Source: Tigriopus japonicus
Taxonomy: Eukaryota > Arthropoda > Copepoda > Harpacticoida > Harpacticidae
Direction: 5' to 3'
DNA length: 64,000 nt
Assembly (NCBI GenBank): GCA_010645155.1
Contig: CM021322.1
Location: 6,403,149-6,467,148 of the forward strand
Position 1 is the first letter of the stretch; the number at the start of each line of letters is the position of its first letter. The position numbers were made by a program, and so were the translations under genes. Under the pieces are notes generated by a model, which was given only the letters and a program-made list of their open reading frames with translations, made no database searches and was not told where the DNA came from. Below are positions 47,201 to 59,179 of this stretch, one piece after another.

Positions 47201-50200
47201 GAATGAGAATCAGAAAAAAAGGAAATGTTGAGAAGCGAAAACAGGGACTTTTTATGTGGATGCCAAGGAAGCTGTGAGGATTTGCTCCCAATCTCAGTGG
47301 GTGCCTCCCTCCCACAATATTCGTTTTGGGGCTTAACCTGAAGGGAAGAAATCTAATTTAGGATTCAATTTCTTTCCAAACAACATATTGCCACCGATGT
47401 TGTTCCCATCATTGACTTCCCCTCTCGTCGAGGAAAAAGGCGATCACACAAAGACAATTTCCATTCAATCTATTCTTTGGTGTTCCTTTTTTTCTGGGTG
47501 TGGTCGGCCTCAAGACATGAACAGTCATTTTTGGTTGAGGTCCTAAAGATAGGCAATGTATTTTTCTTCTTCTTGTCCTCCCGATAAAGAACGAAGAAGC
47601 CCACGTATGAATTGAATCTGAGCTCTTTACTGCCCCATTACTATAACTATTATCAACCCATATGGAGAGAAAGAGAGAGAGAGAAATTCCCCAGGGAGCT
47701 TCCTCTTTTTCCCCCTCCCTTCGGACAATGACCAGTAAACGTTGAAAGCCCCTTCAAATCTCAGCAGGAGATCCACATTCATCGAGTCCCTCACCAACCC
47801 TAGAGTGCCCCATGAAAGACAGACACGCTACCAGAGAAACCCGTGAATAGTTCCTATATGATGGGTCGGTGGTGGCTATGGGGAATTTGGCACTCATCAA
47901 CGAGAGAGATTCCTCCTCAGGGGATCCAACCCTGAGAGAAACACGCCCACTTTATGTCCCACTTCTTTCCAAGGTAAATCCTTGACGCCATAAACTATGA
48001 TTCCAAGGCAGACCGACCGCAAGTAGCATGAGAGCCAAATGGAAAATGGAATGAAAGACTTACCGCTCGAGATAGGCAGCTCCAAAGAGGCCACTCCTGA
48101 AAAGATGAACGAACACAAGTACATTAGCATCTCGGCGTGTCAGAACGAAAGGGGGCTCGTAGTGAGTGTGACTTCTTACCTCTGCAGGGCTTCCAAGGAT
48201 GAGAATCCGGGATTCTTCATAAAATTCTGTGGCTCGGGTCGACCCGGAATACTCGGACTAGAGGTCACGACCGGTAGGCCTCCAAAAGGTGGCAACCCTG
48301 GGCCTCCTCCACCTCCACCCGCGGCCGAATGCGATAGGAATGCGGCTTGAGCCGCTTGGGCCGCGGCCGGATGGTTGAGGGCCATGAACTGGGCCGCCAT
48401 CGGGTTCAGACCCGGATGGCCGTGGGGGCCAAAACCATTCCCGAAGGGATTCTTGTCCAATCTGGGTTCTGAAATGAACGACTCGTAGGGTTCAAAATAC
48501 GTTCTATCATGGTTCAAGTTTGTTGAGACGAGTGAATGAATGAATGGTCGAGGGGCATTCCTCTCTCTGTCTGGCATCAATAAGAAACGAGGGGGTCAAA
48601 TTTGAATTCTCGCTTTCATGCCGAAGGAATGTCCATCCTCGTGTTGTGAATAATGTCGAATATACTCGGTCCAATATCTGCGCACTCACGTCTGTTGTTC
48701 GTTGGTTCCTAGGTAGGTAAGATACCCACTACGTACATCTTCTAGCTACTATAGTGAAGTCAACCGGGGATGAATAAAGGCGAAGACATCGAGCATGGTC
48801 CAACAGCCCGCTTTTTCTATTCAAAATTGAATTTCCAGTGGAAAATATTTTCAATAATGGCCGGCCCTTGAGGACACCCAAAACCAGGAGACGACTTCTT
48901 ACATCCTCTGCCACCCTGGATATACATATGTGACTGATACGGCTCAAGTTGACCCCCAGGCAACAACAACAGCAACAACAGCAATAGCAACACCACTTGA
49001 GAGCTGTCAAAGGGACAAGCGAAAAAAAGCAGAAGAGACCCGACCGACCAACCGTGGTTGATTCCTCTGACTGAGTGAGTGAGTGAGTGAGTAAGTAGTG
49101 TGTTTGGAACTCGCCATTGCTCGGTGGTTCTTGGGTTCTCTATTGCTATGATTGTACGGATGGAACGGACGAGTGAAGTATGTTGTTGCCAGACTTTTGC
49201 CCACTGGCCATTGTCGACATCAATTTTGTTGAATTCATTGAAGTTCAATATGCGTGTGCGTGCTGCTTTCTGCTCCGAAAATATTTGAACATGAAATAGA
49301 TGGATGGAAATTTTCCATTTAGCTCAAAGGGGGTCAGAAATTGAGAAATCGAGTCAGGAGAGTGAAAGAAAGAGAAAAAAGAAAGGGAAGGGGGAAAAGA
49401 GCTCAAGGCGAGATCATACATGAATACGTACGTATATGACTTTTGCGTTAAAAAAAGAAAGATAATTTTTGCCTTAGCCGATTTTGACTCAACCATGCCC
49501 TTTTCTCTCTGTTTCAAAACTGAAGCTCGATTGTTTCATAATTGAATTTTAGGACCAACGATTCGGCTAAGGTTTTACAGTTGGCTCAAGTACAAATAAT
49601 AGGAATCCGGTCCATCATTACTGCAGTCGGCATGCACACGTGTGAGTATGTTTCTGTCAAATCAGACAAGATCGATGAAGGTTTATTCCTTGGCAAGCAC
49701 GAGGGGGATTTTTATGAATTTTGATACCATCACGACGCAGATGGAAGATTGAGAAATGAAATGAAAAAAAGGGAACGTCTTTCTTTCGCTGCAGTTTCAT
49801 CATCAAACAACCCACCCACCCACCCTACTCAGAAAGGAAAAGAAGGTATGAAGAAGAAGGAGAAGCAACTCGACCAATTGTTCCAGCCAAGCTCTCAGAG
49901 TGGAACATATTGAAATTAGAATCCCCTCGTCTCTCTTCAAATCCTCTCACGAACTAGCCAAGTTGGTGTCTCGAGCTTCATTTCTTCTTTCAAAATTGAA
50001 AGATGGATGGGGAATTGAGCCACTTCTTTCGGTATTTGTCTGGGTTGTTCCCTTTCTTCTTTCTTCTTCTTCTTCTTCAGATTGCTGTTAAGTACACCAA
50101 TCCTCATTTGATCAAAGTTCCTCCATTTCGAGTGGGGCAAAATGTGCCAGTACAAATAAACATATTCTACACAAAAGCCTGGACAATCTGAGCTGGGCCC

Positions 50201-53200
50201 CCATAAAATGAGTTTTTAGTTCATTCTCACTGTCATGCGGATGTCAAATGGCTCCAACACGCCTTCCTTCAGATCTGCAGGAGCTTGTTTGCTTGCCTGA
50301 GCAGTTTTCATCATTGTTTAATTCTTTGTTTCCTGTTGGCATGTTTCATCGTCTTGAGTTTTCTCTCCATTCGATGGCCATTTGTAGTACGTCCAGGCGA
50401 GATGAGTATCATCATAATCTTCTTCTTCATTATGATTATGTTCAGATCAAGATCATGGACCAAAAGAAAGGTGTCGGAGTACTACTACTGTAGTTCATTA
50501 CTCACCTCACCTCTCATGGAAACAAACGGAGAGCACGACGAGCTCGGATGGAAATTTGAAATTTGACGTCGTCGCTCCTGCTAGACTACGTACTGGTTGT
50601 ACTGTATGTTATCTTTCCACTACACACATGGAGTCTATGTTTGTAGTATGTCGTGGGCTGTCATTCAGAGATCTCCGTGTTTTATCCACTGGGGATGGAC
50701 TCTAAACGGTGCTTACAAACTACGTTCCGTTGTACTATACGAGTACACTACTGGAGATGGAACGATTGAGCTCGGAGTGAGTGAGCTGCATATCTAAATC
50801 AGAGATCGACAAATTGCTGATGTTTAGGAGCTTTTCATTTGATACCTCGCCAACTTGTGTGTCTGGGAGTGTTTGTAGTAGTAGTACATGTTTCATTTGG
50901 CAGTGTCCCTTGGATGATCATCTATGATTACAAAACAGTCGACTGTTGGGCTAAAAGCGTCGTCCTTTTGTTCCATTTTGGGCACATGGTTATGAGTGAC
51001 ATTCTAATTGAGTTTCAACGAATGAATGCACGGTTTTCCCGAAACAACTTGGCACACGCAGATCGGATCAAAGGCTCAAAATCGCTCACATTAGAACTGG
51101 GCATTGGCTCAATTTGTGTGATGGGGTCATCATCATTTACACTATCATCATAATAATAATAATAATCTTCACCATCCGTCTGGCCTATCATGAGTGGCTT
51201 CAATCAGAATTCCACTGTTGTGGAATTGAGAATTCGAGGATTGAGGGTGGTTGGTTGATGGTTGTGCTGAATCACGCTCGACGCGACGGAATATATCGAC
51301 ATTTGGACAGAAATAGTGTTCCTTCCTTCTATCCATCCACTCAAGTAGTGCACACACTACATCAACCAGACCGTTCGAATACATACATGGACGTACACCA
51401 CTCATGGACAGACGGGTTCTCTTTTGAGTTAAACACATGCATTGAAATGAACGATTGAAATGGAAAATTCTCCTTCTCTCTCTCTCTCTTTCGATTCCTT
51501 TTTGTCGGCAAACTAATGTGAGGATTCGTGTTATGAGTGAATGGTTTTCATGGTTTGTCGGATTCGAACCTCCCTGAAAGACAGTCCAAGGAAATGGATG
51601 GATGCACCAGGACCATTTTTCGGAGGTTCCAAGTCCGTTCATTTGCCACAAAGTGTTGACGAGTCACGATCTTGCCCAGCTTGGGATTATTACCCAGTTA
51701 TCCGTTCTGGCATTGAGCACGCGAATCTCCTTCGACAACTCTATGTACTTACAGGGCTATGAACTGACTATGGGGCTATTTGAGCACTCAAAAGAAGGTT
51801 TCCGACCCACCCAGACTCAAGCGAACTTTGGGCGGTTCGGTTCGGGTCCAATGGATTGCCGAGTGAGTCCGACAATATTCGTCATCTTCTTCATTGAGTT
51901 TTGAACAACGCCAAGTGATCGATGAGACGAAGTCATGATTCGGCAAAATATAAATGAATAAAAAAAAGCTGCTCTTAAAAAAGACCCTCTCTCGCTCTCT
52001 TCCAATATGAATTCAACCATTCCATCCATCCATCCATCCATCCGTTTATCGGACTGTCATGGCATACAAATATTCGCCGTATTCATTTCAATTCGGCATT
52101 GAGTTACATACGTTCTTCTCACTCCTCTCACTATAGTTGAACACCAAGTTTAGTTCCTAACCAAAAAAACGATTCTATGATTCGCCTTTGCATCTTTATA
52201 ACAACACATCTATCTGCGGTTCTCGGCTCTGATTGCATGGCAATTAAAGGCTTTTGACTTTTTGCTCGCCAATTTTAGCTGCTCCCACACTCGAAATTAA
52301 CCCCCCCGAGAATGGCAACTCTGACAGAGCCAGCCATATGCATATGATCCGTGACATTGTTGCACTGATGCCAAAGGGAGCTTCAATAATAACTACGACA
52401 ATGGCCTCGAGCAAAGATGGCTCCACTAACCACGGAGGAACCCCATTTCTACTGAAGGCATACCAGCAGGATTTGGGTGACTGATGTCCTGAACCACTTC
52501 ATTGAAACCCATGAGAACGGGCGAGGATTTTAGCATTTTGCTTGGTATTCAATCATGCTTTGAGTCCGCATGTTTTTGCATCATCCCAAATGTACATACA
52601 ACAATAGTACGGCATCGCATCAGAGCAATACATAATCATAGCCAAAGGGCGGGGGTTCAGTGGGAGTGAAGCAGGCTGTCAAGTCGCTTTTGAAGCCAGT
52701 CTCAGTCTCGTTTGACTTTGATATTCAATGCAACTCTTAACCCACCGAAAACGAAACCAACGAACGGGTCGAGTCGATTGATTCAGAGCGCTCAATAAAC
52801 TAATGAGCTCTCTGTTGCTCCTCTCACTTTCTTACCTTTGGGATAAGGTCCATCCTTGTAGGGGTCCCCTCCGTTGTGAATGGATTTCAAGTGGAGCATG
52901 GCATCTTGGGGCGACATGGGGGGAAACGGCACGCCTCTTTTGGGCGGTCTTCCGGGCCTGGAGCTACGGAATGAGAACAAGTCATTCTTTATTAGAAAAT
53001 GGATTAGGGTTAGTAGAGAAAGATTGAGTGAGTGAGTAAGCGTAAATAAGTAGGTGAGTCAGATAGAGAGAGAGACAGAAAGACAGATAAACAGAGAGAT
53101 AGATGTAGATTGAGAGAAAGAAGAGATTGGTTTCATCGAGGGCAATGCTTCCAAAATCCCGGACTTCTTCCGGATGTTTGGAAGCATTGAAAAAGACGTG

Positions 53201-56200
53201 TCTGGAATAAAGGATTCATTCTAATGGATCTCTTATGCCAGCCATGAGAATCAAATCGATGTGATGTTAGTGTGCCAGGCACCAACGAGTTTGAAGTTGA
53301 ATGTAAGAGAGAAAGGTAGGAGAATTAAGAAGATGGGCATTGAGAATCGAGAACACAACAACAAAAGAATATCATGAGCATTAACGGAGGTAGTCGTCGG
53401 AGGCGCAGCCTCTTGAGGAGGATGAAAGTTTCCTTCATCTTGGATTTAAATTGGATAGTTTTGGAAGAAAAAACTTTACCAAGTTTCTCCTGGCAAAGCC
53501 CCCCTTTTACCGATTTTCCCCTTGCCTCTCAACAGCATTTGTCTACGGGGAATGAATCGCCAGTTGTTCCCTGGATGAGAATCTCATCTCATGGGTAGAG
53601 CAAATCAGCTCGGTGGAGAAGTCTTCGAATGAGTGAATAAACAAGGCAGCCATCCATCCATCTGAACCGTGTAACGCGATGAAATCATAAAACGACAACG
53701 ACGACGACTACATCGTGCTAATTTTCAATCAAAACAAAGGCGGCATACATTCATTGTAAAGGAGTAGCAGGACGCACGTATTATTGCTCCATTCACTTTG
53801 GTTGGATTGAGAGCGAGGAAATGAGAAGCACAGAAAGACCGAGCAAAAGAAGGAGGAGGAGGAGGAGGGGTGCCTTTTTGGCTTCCTGCGGGAGAAGAAA
53901 TTGCCGAGACGATGATGCACCAGGCACTAAATTAATAACCTTTTCCGAGCCAAAGTGGTTTCCTTAGCGGGTAATCAAGGTGAAAAATCTAAATCTAATT
54001 TACAGCGCCACAATGAGAAAGAAGTCCGTCCACCTTGAGAGGGGGATGAACTCCACCCCTCTTTCTTTCTTTCTTTCCTCCACTCTCTGTTCTCTTTTAA
54101 TGCTCATTTCTCCTGGCATCGCCACCTTTTGTTTGTATTGGAAATGGAGATTGAATTTATGAACTCATCCACAAAGGGAACAACCACCAACCCCCTCGTA
54201 GCCTAAACCAAGAGGATGAAGACCCTCTAACGAACCCTCCATGGCAAAGGGGCGAAAGAAAGAAAGAATGAGAGAATGAGCGACTACAAATATCTGAAAT
54301 CCCCAAAGTAAATGTTCCCACATTCATTGAATTGATTCATCTTGGCTCCACTCCCCAGTCCCCACTAGTCATAGATATACGCAAGTATTGTGGGGCACAA
54401 GCCCTGGGACAAAACACACACACACCCATTCACCGAGGGGAAATGGGCCGAACTTGTCAACTTCACCCAAAACTAAGAATCTCCGAAACGAGAGCCAAAG
54501 AGAGACATCACGCCGGATTCGGCTTGAAATGGTGACTGACTGGCTGTTGAAATTCCTGTGAACTTTTCCCACCTCGGGTGAGTTTTTGTTCGGCCAACAA
54601 AAGCCACCATTCTTCGGATTGGATGTGTCACCCTTTCCGCTCCGTCTCTTTATAGGGTACTGTATCTATGTGTTCATCTATTGTGCAAGAAGTACACATG
54701 TACATAGTGTATAGTAGTATTGTGGTGGTGGTGGTGGGGTGGCCCTCTCGAGGATTCTGACTTGACAGTGGTTGGCTCCTTTTTTCACACCTTTTGAACA
54801 CACTCTCTCACATCAAACGCGGAATCCGAACCCTTTTCATGTTCTGCCTTCCTTCTTTTCCCTGTCTGTTCCATTGTCGTTAGTTTTTACCGTGAATTGA
54901 CAATCCCACGGGCACGAGTCTCCTTCCAAATCCAATTTAACAGTGTTTAACTTTATTTCATCCACCCTGACGCATCAAAACCAGGCAAGGAATGGCACCA
55001 AAAGAAAGAGGAGGAGGAAAAATGGAAAATAGCCCTTTCTTCTTGGGGTTTATTGAGTGCCTTGGAGTCGAAACGGAGAACATTCCAACTGAAGGGTGAG
55101 TACATTGTTGTTGTTGTGTTTCATAATATGACTATAAAGTTGGGTTCGTCATATTTCCATCCGGACAATAAACGAACAGGGAGGAGGAAATGCCAAAACA
55201 GTTGGAACACTCGGAACTCGAATCGAAAAGAGGGGAGCCAAAGTACTACTACCTACCTACGAACGTACGTACTAAAATTGGAACAGGGCTGGCTACGAAG
55301 TTGAGTAATAAAAATGCCAGACAAAATGAGAAGAGGGAAACGTGATGGTGGAATGTGTTCCCAATATGTTATGCTTCAGAGAGAACTGACTTTCTTTGCG
55401 TTCCATTTCGTGACCAGTGACCTCCTTAGAGCCACATGGTGTTCCAAGAGTGACAAATACTACTTTTACTTGATAAGGAACGGCTTTGACCAAAAGAGTT
55501 CTCAAGTCACATTGATCAATAAACTAGGCCAATCATTCTAAGACAAGCAGGCTCAATTGATCGAACATAGGGACACAAACAAATTGGCCATACTAATCCC
55601 GCCTGATTGTTTGTTGTTTGGAGTTGCAATCTCGTGGTTCAATAAAAAGAAATGCTGGCTGGCATTTATACGATTTTATTGCTTGGCCCCGTCTCCTTCT
55701 TCTGCTGCTGCTGGGACTGCTATTATCATTATTACTTTTTTATATGCTCCTACACTATGTCCGTAGTAGCGGAGTGGCTGCTGTCGTTGTGCCGCCACGA
55801 GCGCCACTTTCAAATACACAAATCTCAATATTGAGTGAGTGAGTGAGTGTACGCATGAAGGTCGCCGTCGACCGAGTGTGATTTACTAGAGGGCGATGAT
55901 AGGATTTGAGTCGTATTTGTTTTCCACGACTAAATGCATTTAACTCGTTTACATGTGTTCAACGCGTCTCGTTCTGTCATGCTGCCCGAGCTGATAAAGA
56001 CAGAGAAAAGGACTTCTCATCGATCAAGGTGATTAAATGGGATTGTAAATCAAAGGCAAACACAAATTCTCAGGATTACTCTGATTGCCACGGCATCACC
56101 ATGACCACGAAACGTCCTAAAACTTCGACTTCTGTTTATCCCTCGTTCTTTTGCTCTTGATGGTAAATCAAATGTCCTTGGATCAAATACGGAGCCATTG

Positions 56201-57233
56201 GCCACCGAAACTACGCTATTTGCATCAAGATTAAGCACCATGGAATTCAATGCTCATGACATCCAGGAAACAAGAATGCGAAGGCAGAAGGGGAAATGAA
56301 ACCACTAACCCAACTAATCCAAATTCAAAAACTTAACAACATAAAAAACGACACATATTTCTTGGAATCTTTAAAAGAAAAGATCGGAACCGTCACACAT
56401 TACCTTGATGTGGTGCAATCCTTGTAGAGGGTGTCGAAATCCGTGTCGGCTAAGAGCTTGCAGCGGTTCACTCCGGGTTGAATAGCGCCCAAACCGCGGA
56501 GGATTCGCACTTGCTCCACATTACAGACAATCGGCGTGATCTCGAGCCGTTTCAGCTTGGTGTACACAGTGTGAAGGCCACCCACTAAATGCTTGAGGAA
56601 CAGTTCAAAGGCTTGAGGCAGACACAACATGGTTTTGCCGGCGATGGTGAAGGCTGCGAGTTTCTCACCGCGATACTCCACAATCTTGCACTCGTTGGCC
56701 GTGGGATCATTGGTGGGCACCGACGGAGGAGGCGGGCTATCGCCAAACGATCGGTCCATGAACTTGTGCATGCTCGAGGCAAAGTCATCGATCCCGTGAT
56801 TCCGGCCACCCAAGTCCCGTGGGTAGCCCATGGAGAACAGTGAGGGTGGCATGCCCCCGGGATGTCCCAACATGGACGCCATGGACACCATGGACATGGC
56901 ACTTGGCACTAGAGTGGGCGGGGGACTGGCCCCGCCACTGCCACGCAGAGGTGGCGAGATCCCACCCCCACGATGATGATGGTGGTGGTGGTGATTGGAG
57001 TGGTGATTATTGGGTGGCGGCGATCCCCGACCCAAAGATGAGGGCGGGGAGCTCCGAGCGGGGTATTCTGGTGTGGGTGTGGCACTCGAGTTGCCCGAGG
57101 TGGGCGTGAGTTTGGCGGTTTCCATGATGGATGACGCAGATGAGGCTCCGTTAGCGTTATTGTGGTGGTGGGTGTGGGTGGTACTGGACGACGACGACGA
57201 CTCAGACGCGAGTTTAGTTAAGCACATTGCCAT
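43567..57233 (-). CDS. dac: dachshund transcriptional cofactor (six coding exons, C-terminus incomplete)
   Basis: Exons 57233-56404, 52963-52836, 48468-48180, 48096-48064, 44949-44288 and 44217-43567 join in phase at GT-AG sites and give at least 864 residues. The DACHbox-N (Ski/Sno/Dac) domain at about residues 180-273 includes LPQAFELFLKHLVGGLHTVY, nearly identical to vertebrate DACH1. Next come the SRPGRPPKR motif, a Pro/Gly/Ala-rich middle, poly-Ala (442-455), a His/Gln run, an acidic block, the conserved helix around GNIQALLKMAVENA (624-637) and the DACHbox-C coiled coil (about 677-744). Dachshund acts in the nucleus with Six and Eya factors in the retinal determination network, and in limb, mushroom-body and gonad development. 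The start ATG has an in-frame TAG 17 codons upstream. The frame is still open in phase 1 at 43567, so at least one more exon lies downstream. Confidence 0.95.
44288..44949 (-). CDS. dac: dac exon 5: poly-Ala, His/Gln run, acidic block, conserved helix
   Basis: 662 bp; acceptor TTTCGTCCCACAG, donor AAAT|GTAAGT. Features: 14 Ala written with a mixture of GCA, GCC and GCT; His-rich run then 8 Gln; SPVLNLSKP (about residues 521-528), resembling a CtBP-binding PxDLS variant; an EEEED/DDD acidic block; an Asn/Lys-rich DKKEDKENNNR; and the helix NIQALLKMAVENAKKDE, which corresponds to NIQGLLKVAIDNAR in vertebrate DACH1. The CtBP link is inference. Confidence 0.93.
44950..48063 (-). other. dac: dac intron 4
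   Basis: Non-coding by eye apart from short overlapping frames. Contains a (TCC)n run near 45204-45236 and a CT-rich patch near 45887-45912. No transposon recognised. Confidence 0.7.
48064..48096 (-). CDS. dac: dac exon 4: 33-bp microexon
   Basis: Acceptor CATCTTTTCAG, donor GAGCG|GTAAGTC. Encodes SGLFGAAYLE between two split Arg codons. It lies 83 bp after exon 3. Exon 3 ends in phase 2 and exon 5 also needs phase 2, so the 33-bp exon can be included or skipped without changing the frame. Both splice sites match consensus well. Confidence 0.75.
48180..48468 (-). CDS. dac: dac exon 3: Ala/Gly/Pro-rich linker
   Basis: 289 bp; acceptor CGTTCATTTCAG, donor CAGAG|GTAAGA. Rich in His, Ala and Gly (LNHPAAAQAAQAAFLSHSA, then a Gly run), with the end FSSLEALQ. 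Low conservation is expected here, but both phases (two bases in, two bases out) match the neighbours. Confidence 0.9.
48469..52835 (-). other. dac: dac intron 2
   Basis: 4.4 kb. Contains (GAGT)n at 49072-49092, a (CAA)n-type run near 48962-48985, TAA/ATT-rich patches near 51148-51166 and (ATCC)n at 52017-52042. No coding or mobile feature supported. Long early introns of dac carry enhancers in flies; whether any of this is conserved cannot be judged without alignment. Confidence 0.7.
52836..52963 (-). CDS. dac: dac exon 2: SRPGRPPKR motif
   Basis: 128 bp; acceptor ATTCCGTAG, donor AAAG|GTAAGA. Begins with the conserved SRPGRPPKR basic motif, an AT-hook-like patch that follows DACHbox-N throughout the family, then MSPQDAMLHLKSIHNGG. 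Introns on either side are 3440 and 4367 bp. Confidence 0.93.
52964..56403 (-). other. dac: dac intron 1
   Basis: 3.4 kb. Contains GA-rich runs on the plus strand near 53058-53120, (GAGT)n at 55833-55848 and (GGT)n near 54722-54737. No coding or mobile feature supported. Confidence 0.7.
56404..57233 (-). CDS. dac: dac exon 1: N-terminus and DACHbox-N
   Basis: Encodes residues 1-276 plus two bases. A low-complexity start (Ser run, His/Asn runs, Pro-rich segments) is followed by a Met/Ser-rich segment and the complete DNA-binding winged-helix-like Ski/Sno/Dac fold. It ends ACATCAAG|GTAATG; splicing to exon 2 regenerates DCTTSSSRPGRPPKR, which parallels the vertebrate DCTNASSRPGRPPKR. Confidence 0.95.
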
Positions 57234-57388
57234 ACGACGGGAGGCAAAGGCATCACTCTTTCGATCTCTGATTATCTTCTACTCGCACAAGCACATTACA
57301 TGAAGAGGGCTACCACAAAAACAACAAAGTATTTTGAATCACTGGTCCAACAATCCTTGGGGGACCTTGGGATTGAGCGTGTTGATCT

Positions 57389-58015
57389 TCAACCAAGTCC
57401 CCTCCTTGCTCGGTAGAAACAGTAGTAGTTGTGGTTGCTCTTGCAGAAATATCCAACTCTGACACTTGGTAACTTTTCTCCCGTGAAACCCGGGAACTTC
57501 TTCAATGGATCAGATCGGTTCTGATTTTCGACAAGTCCAGAAGTCACTCTTCGACTGGCACAAACAAGTCCCGGGTTATTGAACGGCGGGTGTCTCCTTG
57601 AATAGAGTGTGTGCAGGTGGTGTCTATCTGGGCTGAGAGTCGAAATGGAAATGCGAGTTTTGGGTCTTGATATCACAATCGGACTTGCAGACCGCAAAAC
57701 TCTTGGTAACGTGGAGCAGAGAGAAGAAGGAGGAGGAGGAGAAGAAGAAGAAGAACACGAAGGAGGAGGAGGTGGTGGTGGAAGAAGAAGGAGAGAAATA
57801 GGAGCAATGAGGTTGGTTCTCTGGTCGTGGGGTTCGGGAGCTCTAGGTCCAGAGCCCGAGAGAAAGGCAGTGGGGGTTAGAACGAGAAAAGTTTGCCTAT
57901 CCAACTGAAAGATGTGCGAGATGCCCCTGGCTTTGAGCTTTGTTGAAGCTTCTTCTCCAAGTTCGTCTCTTCCTGCGATTCCAAGTGATCGGGAGCGGTC
58001 CAGTGGCTCCTCCAT
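57389..58015 (-). other. 208-codon upstream open reading frame before dac
   Basis: Starts with an ATG at 58015 and stops 156 nt before the dac start codon, on the same strand. The product would be low complexity (Leu/Pro then Ser/Pro runs from the GGA/GAA-rich stretch at 57720-57800 on the plus strand), with Arg/Ser-rich ends. No domain recognised. If the dac leader covers it, it would be a long uORF. Otherwise it is a chance product of the purine-rich repeat. Confidence 0.25.
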
Positions 58016-58139
58016 GGAAGAATAATGCTCCTCGAACTTGCCGCACCAGTTCCTCGAGATGCTGCTGCTGCTGCGGGATACAAAAGGCGCGGTTTTCTAC
58101 ACACTCAGGACGTCTGCATTTCGTCTCTGAATGCTACTT

Positions 58140-58670
58140 CTATCACTGCTCTCTCTCTCTCTCTTTCTTTCTTTCTCTCGCTCAGGCTCACTCACAGACA
58201 GACAGAGTAAGAGGCAATTCGGGTGTCAGTGTCCGCTTGGGCTTTGCGGCATCCGAGTTTACTCGAGTGAAGTCCGCTCCGCTCTCTCTCTCTCTATGTA
58301 TGCTCTTCATCGTGCGAGTTCCAAGCCTCCTTCCTACACGTGCATGCCGCTACCAAACTGGCTAGCTTACCTCCTAGCTACCAGATCATCGGCTGCTACA
58401 GCACAATTGTTCTCGCTTTGGATTGTCATCAGTTGTACTGGGACGATCCTCTCTCTCTCTTTCCGTGGCCTCTTTCCGAATCGCACTCAGTTTCTCTATT
58501 TCCAAGCCGGACTTTGCCCGTCATTTGCCGGCTTGAATGTCAGTGGTAGCGCATCTCTCACTCTCCACATGGTGTGCAATGTGTGTGTGTGTGTGTGGCT
58601 TTGCCTCCTCTGCTCCGCTCATGCCTGGCTTACTTGCCTGCCTTGATCGTGTTCCGCGCCTTCTCCCTTT

Positions 58671-58732
<62 letters not shown>

Positions 58733-59100
58733 CTTTCTTTCAACTCGCTTTACGGCGAGGTCGGTTCGTCGGTCGGCACTCTCGCACTCACGGCAAGAGA
58801 TTCTTGGTCTGCTGACAATTGTGTCTCTGCCCTCTCGATCCAGCTCCAGCCTCATAACCACCATCACCCCTGAGCCGCCATTTGAAAAGGAAAAACCGTT
58901 TCCAAATGCCGCCACCAAACAATCTGCGTCGTTATCGCACGACTTTTTCCTCTCTCTCTCTCTTTCTCTGACTCGGTTCTCTCGGTTACGACGATTCCAT
59001 TTCATCTGGGAGTGTCCGTCTCTTATTGTGCCTTTTGCCTTTGGCCCTTCTTCGTCTGTCTCCTTCTCTTCTTCTTGCTCTTCGTTCGGCCTTGTGCGTG
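58140..59100 (-). promoter_or_regulatory. GA-repeat-rich region upstream of dac
   Basis: On the dac coding strand this kilobase is studded with GAGAG arrays: about 58150-58180, 58279-58295, 58449-58461, the 54-bp perfect run 58675-58728, and 58950-58970. GAGAG is the recognition word of GAGA factor in insects, which opens promoters and acts at Polycomb response elements. Position 0.9-1.9 kb before the ATG suits a promoter or 5' leader. No TATA box is assigned and the start site is unknown. Confidence 0.4.
58675..58728. repeat. (CT)n microsatellite, 27 units
   Basis: Uninterrupted CT run, the longest simple repeat in the window. It reads (GA)n on the dac coding strand. Confidence 0.95.
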
Positions 59101-59179
59101 AATTCGGTGGCCCGGGCGCTCTGCCAAGCATCCCTCGTTTCCACCCTCAAATGATCACGTCAGAACCGGGCGAACTTTG

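Noticed and set aside
51556..51575. GGTTCGAATCC on the minus strand, like a tRNA B box
   Set aside because: No matching A box and no T-stem or acceptor pairing around it.
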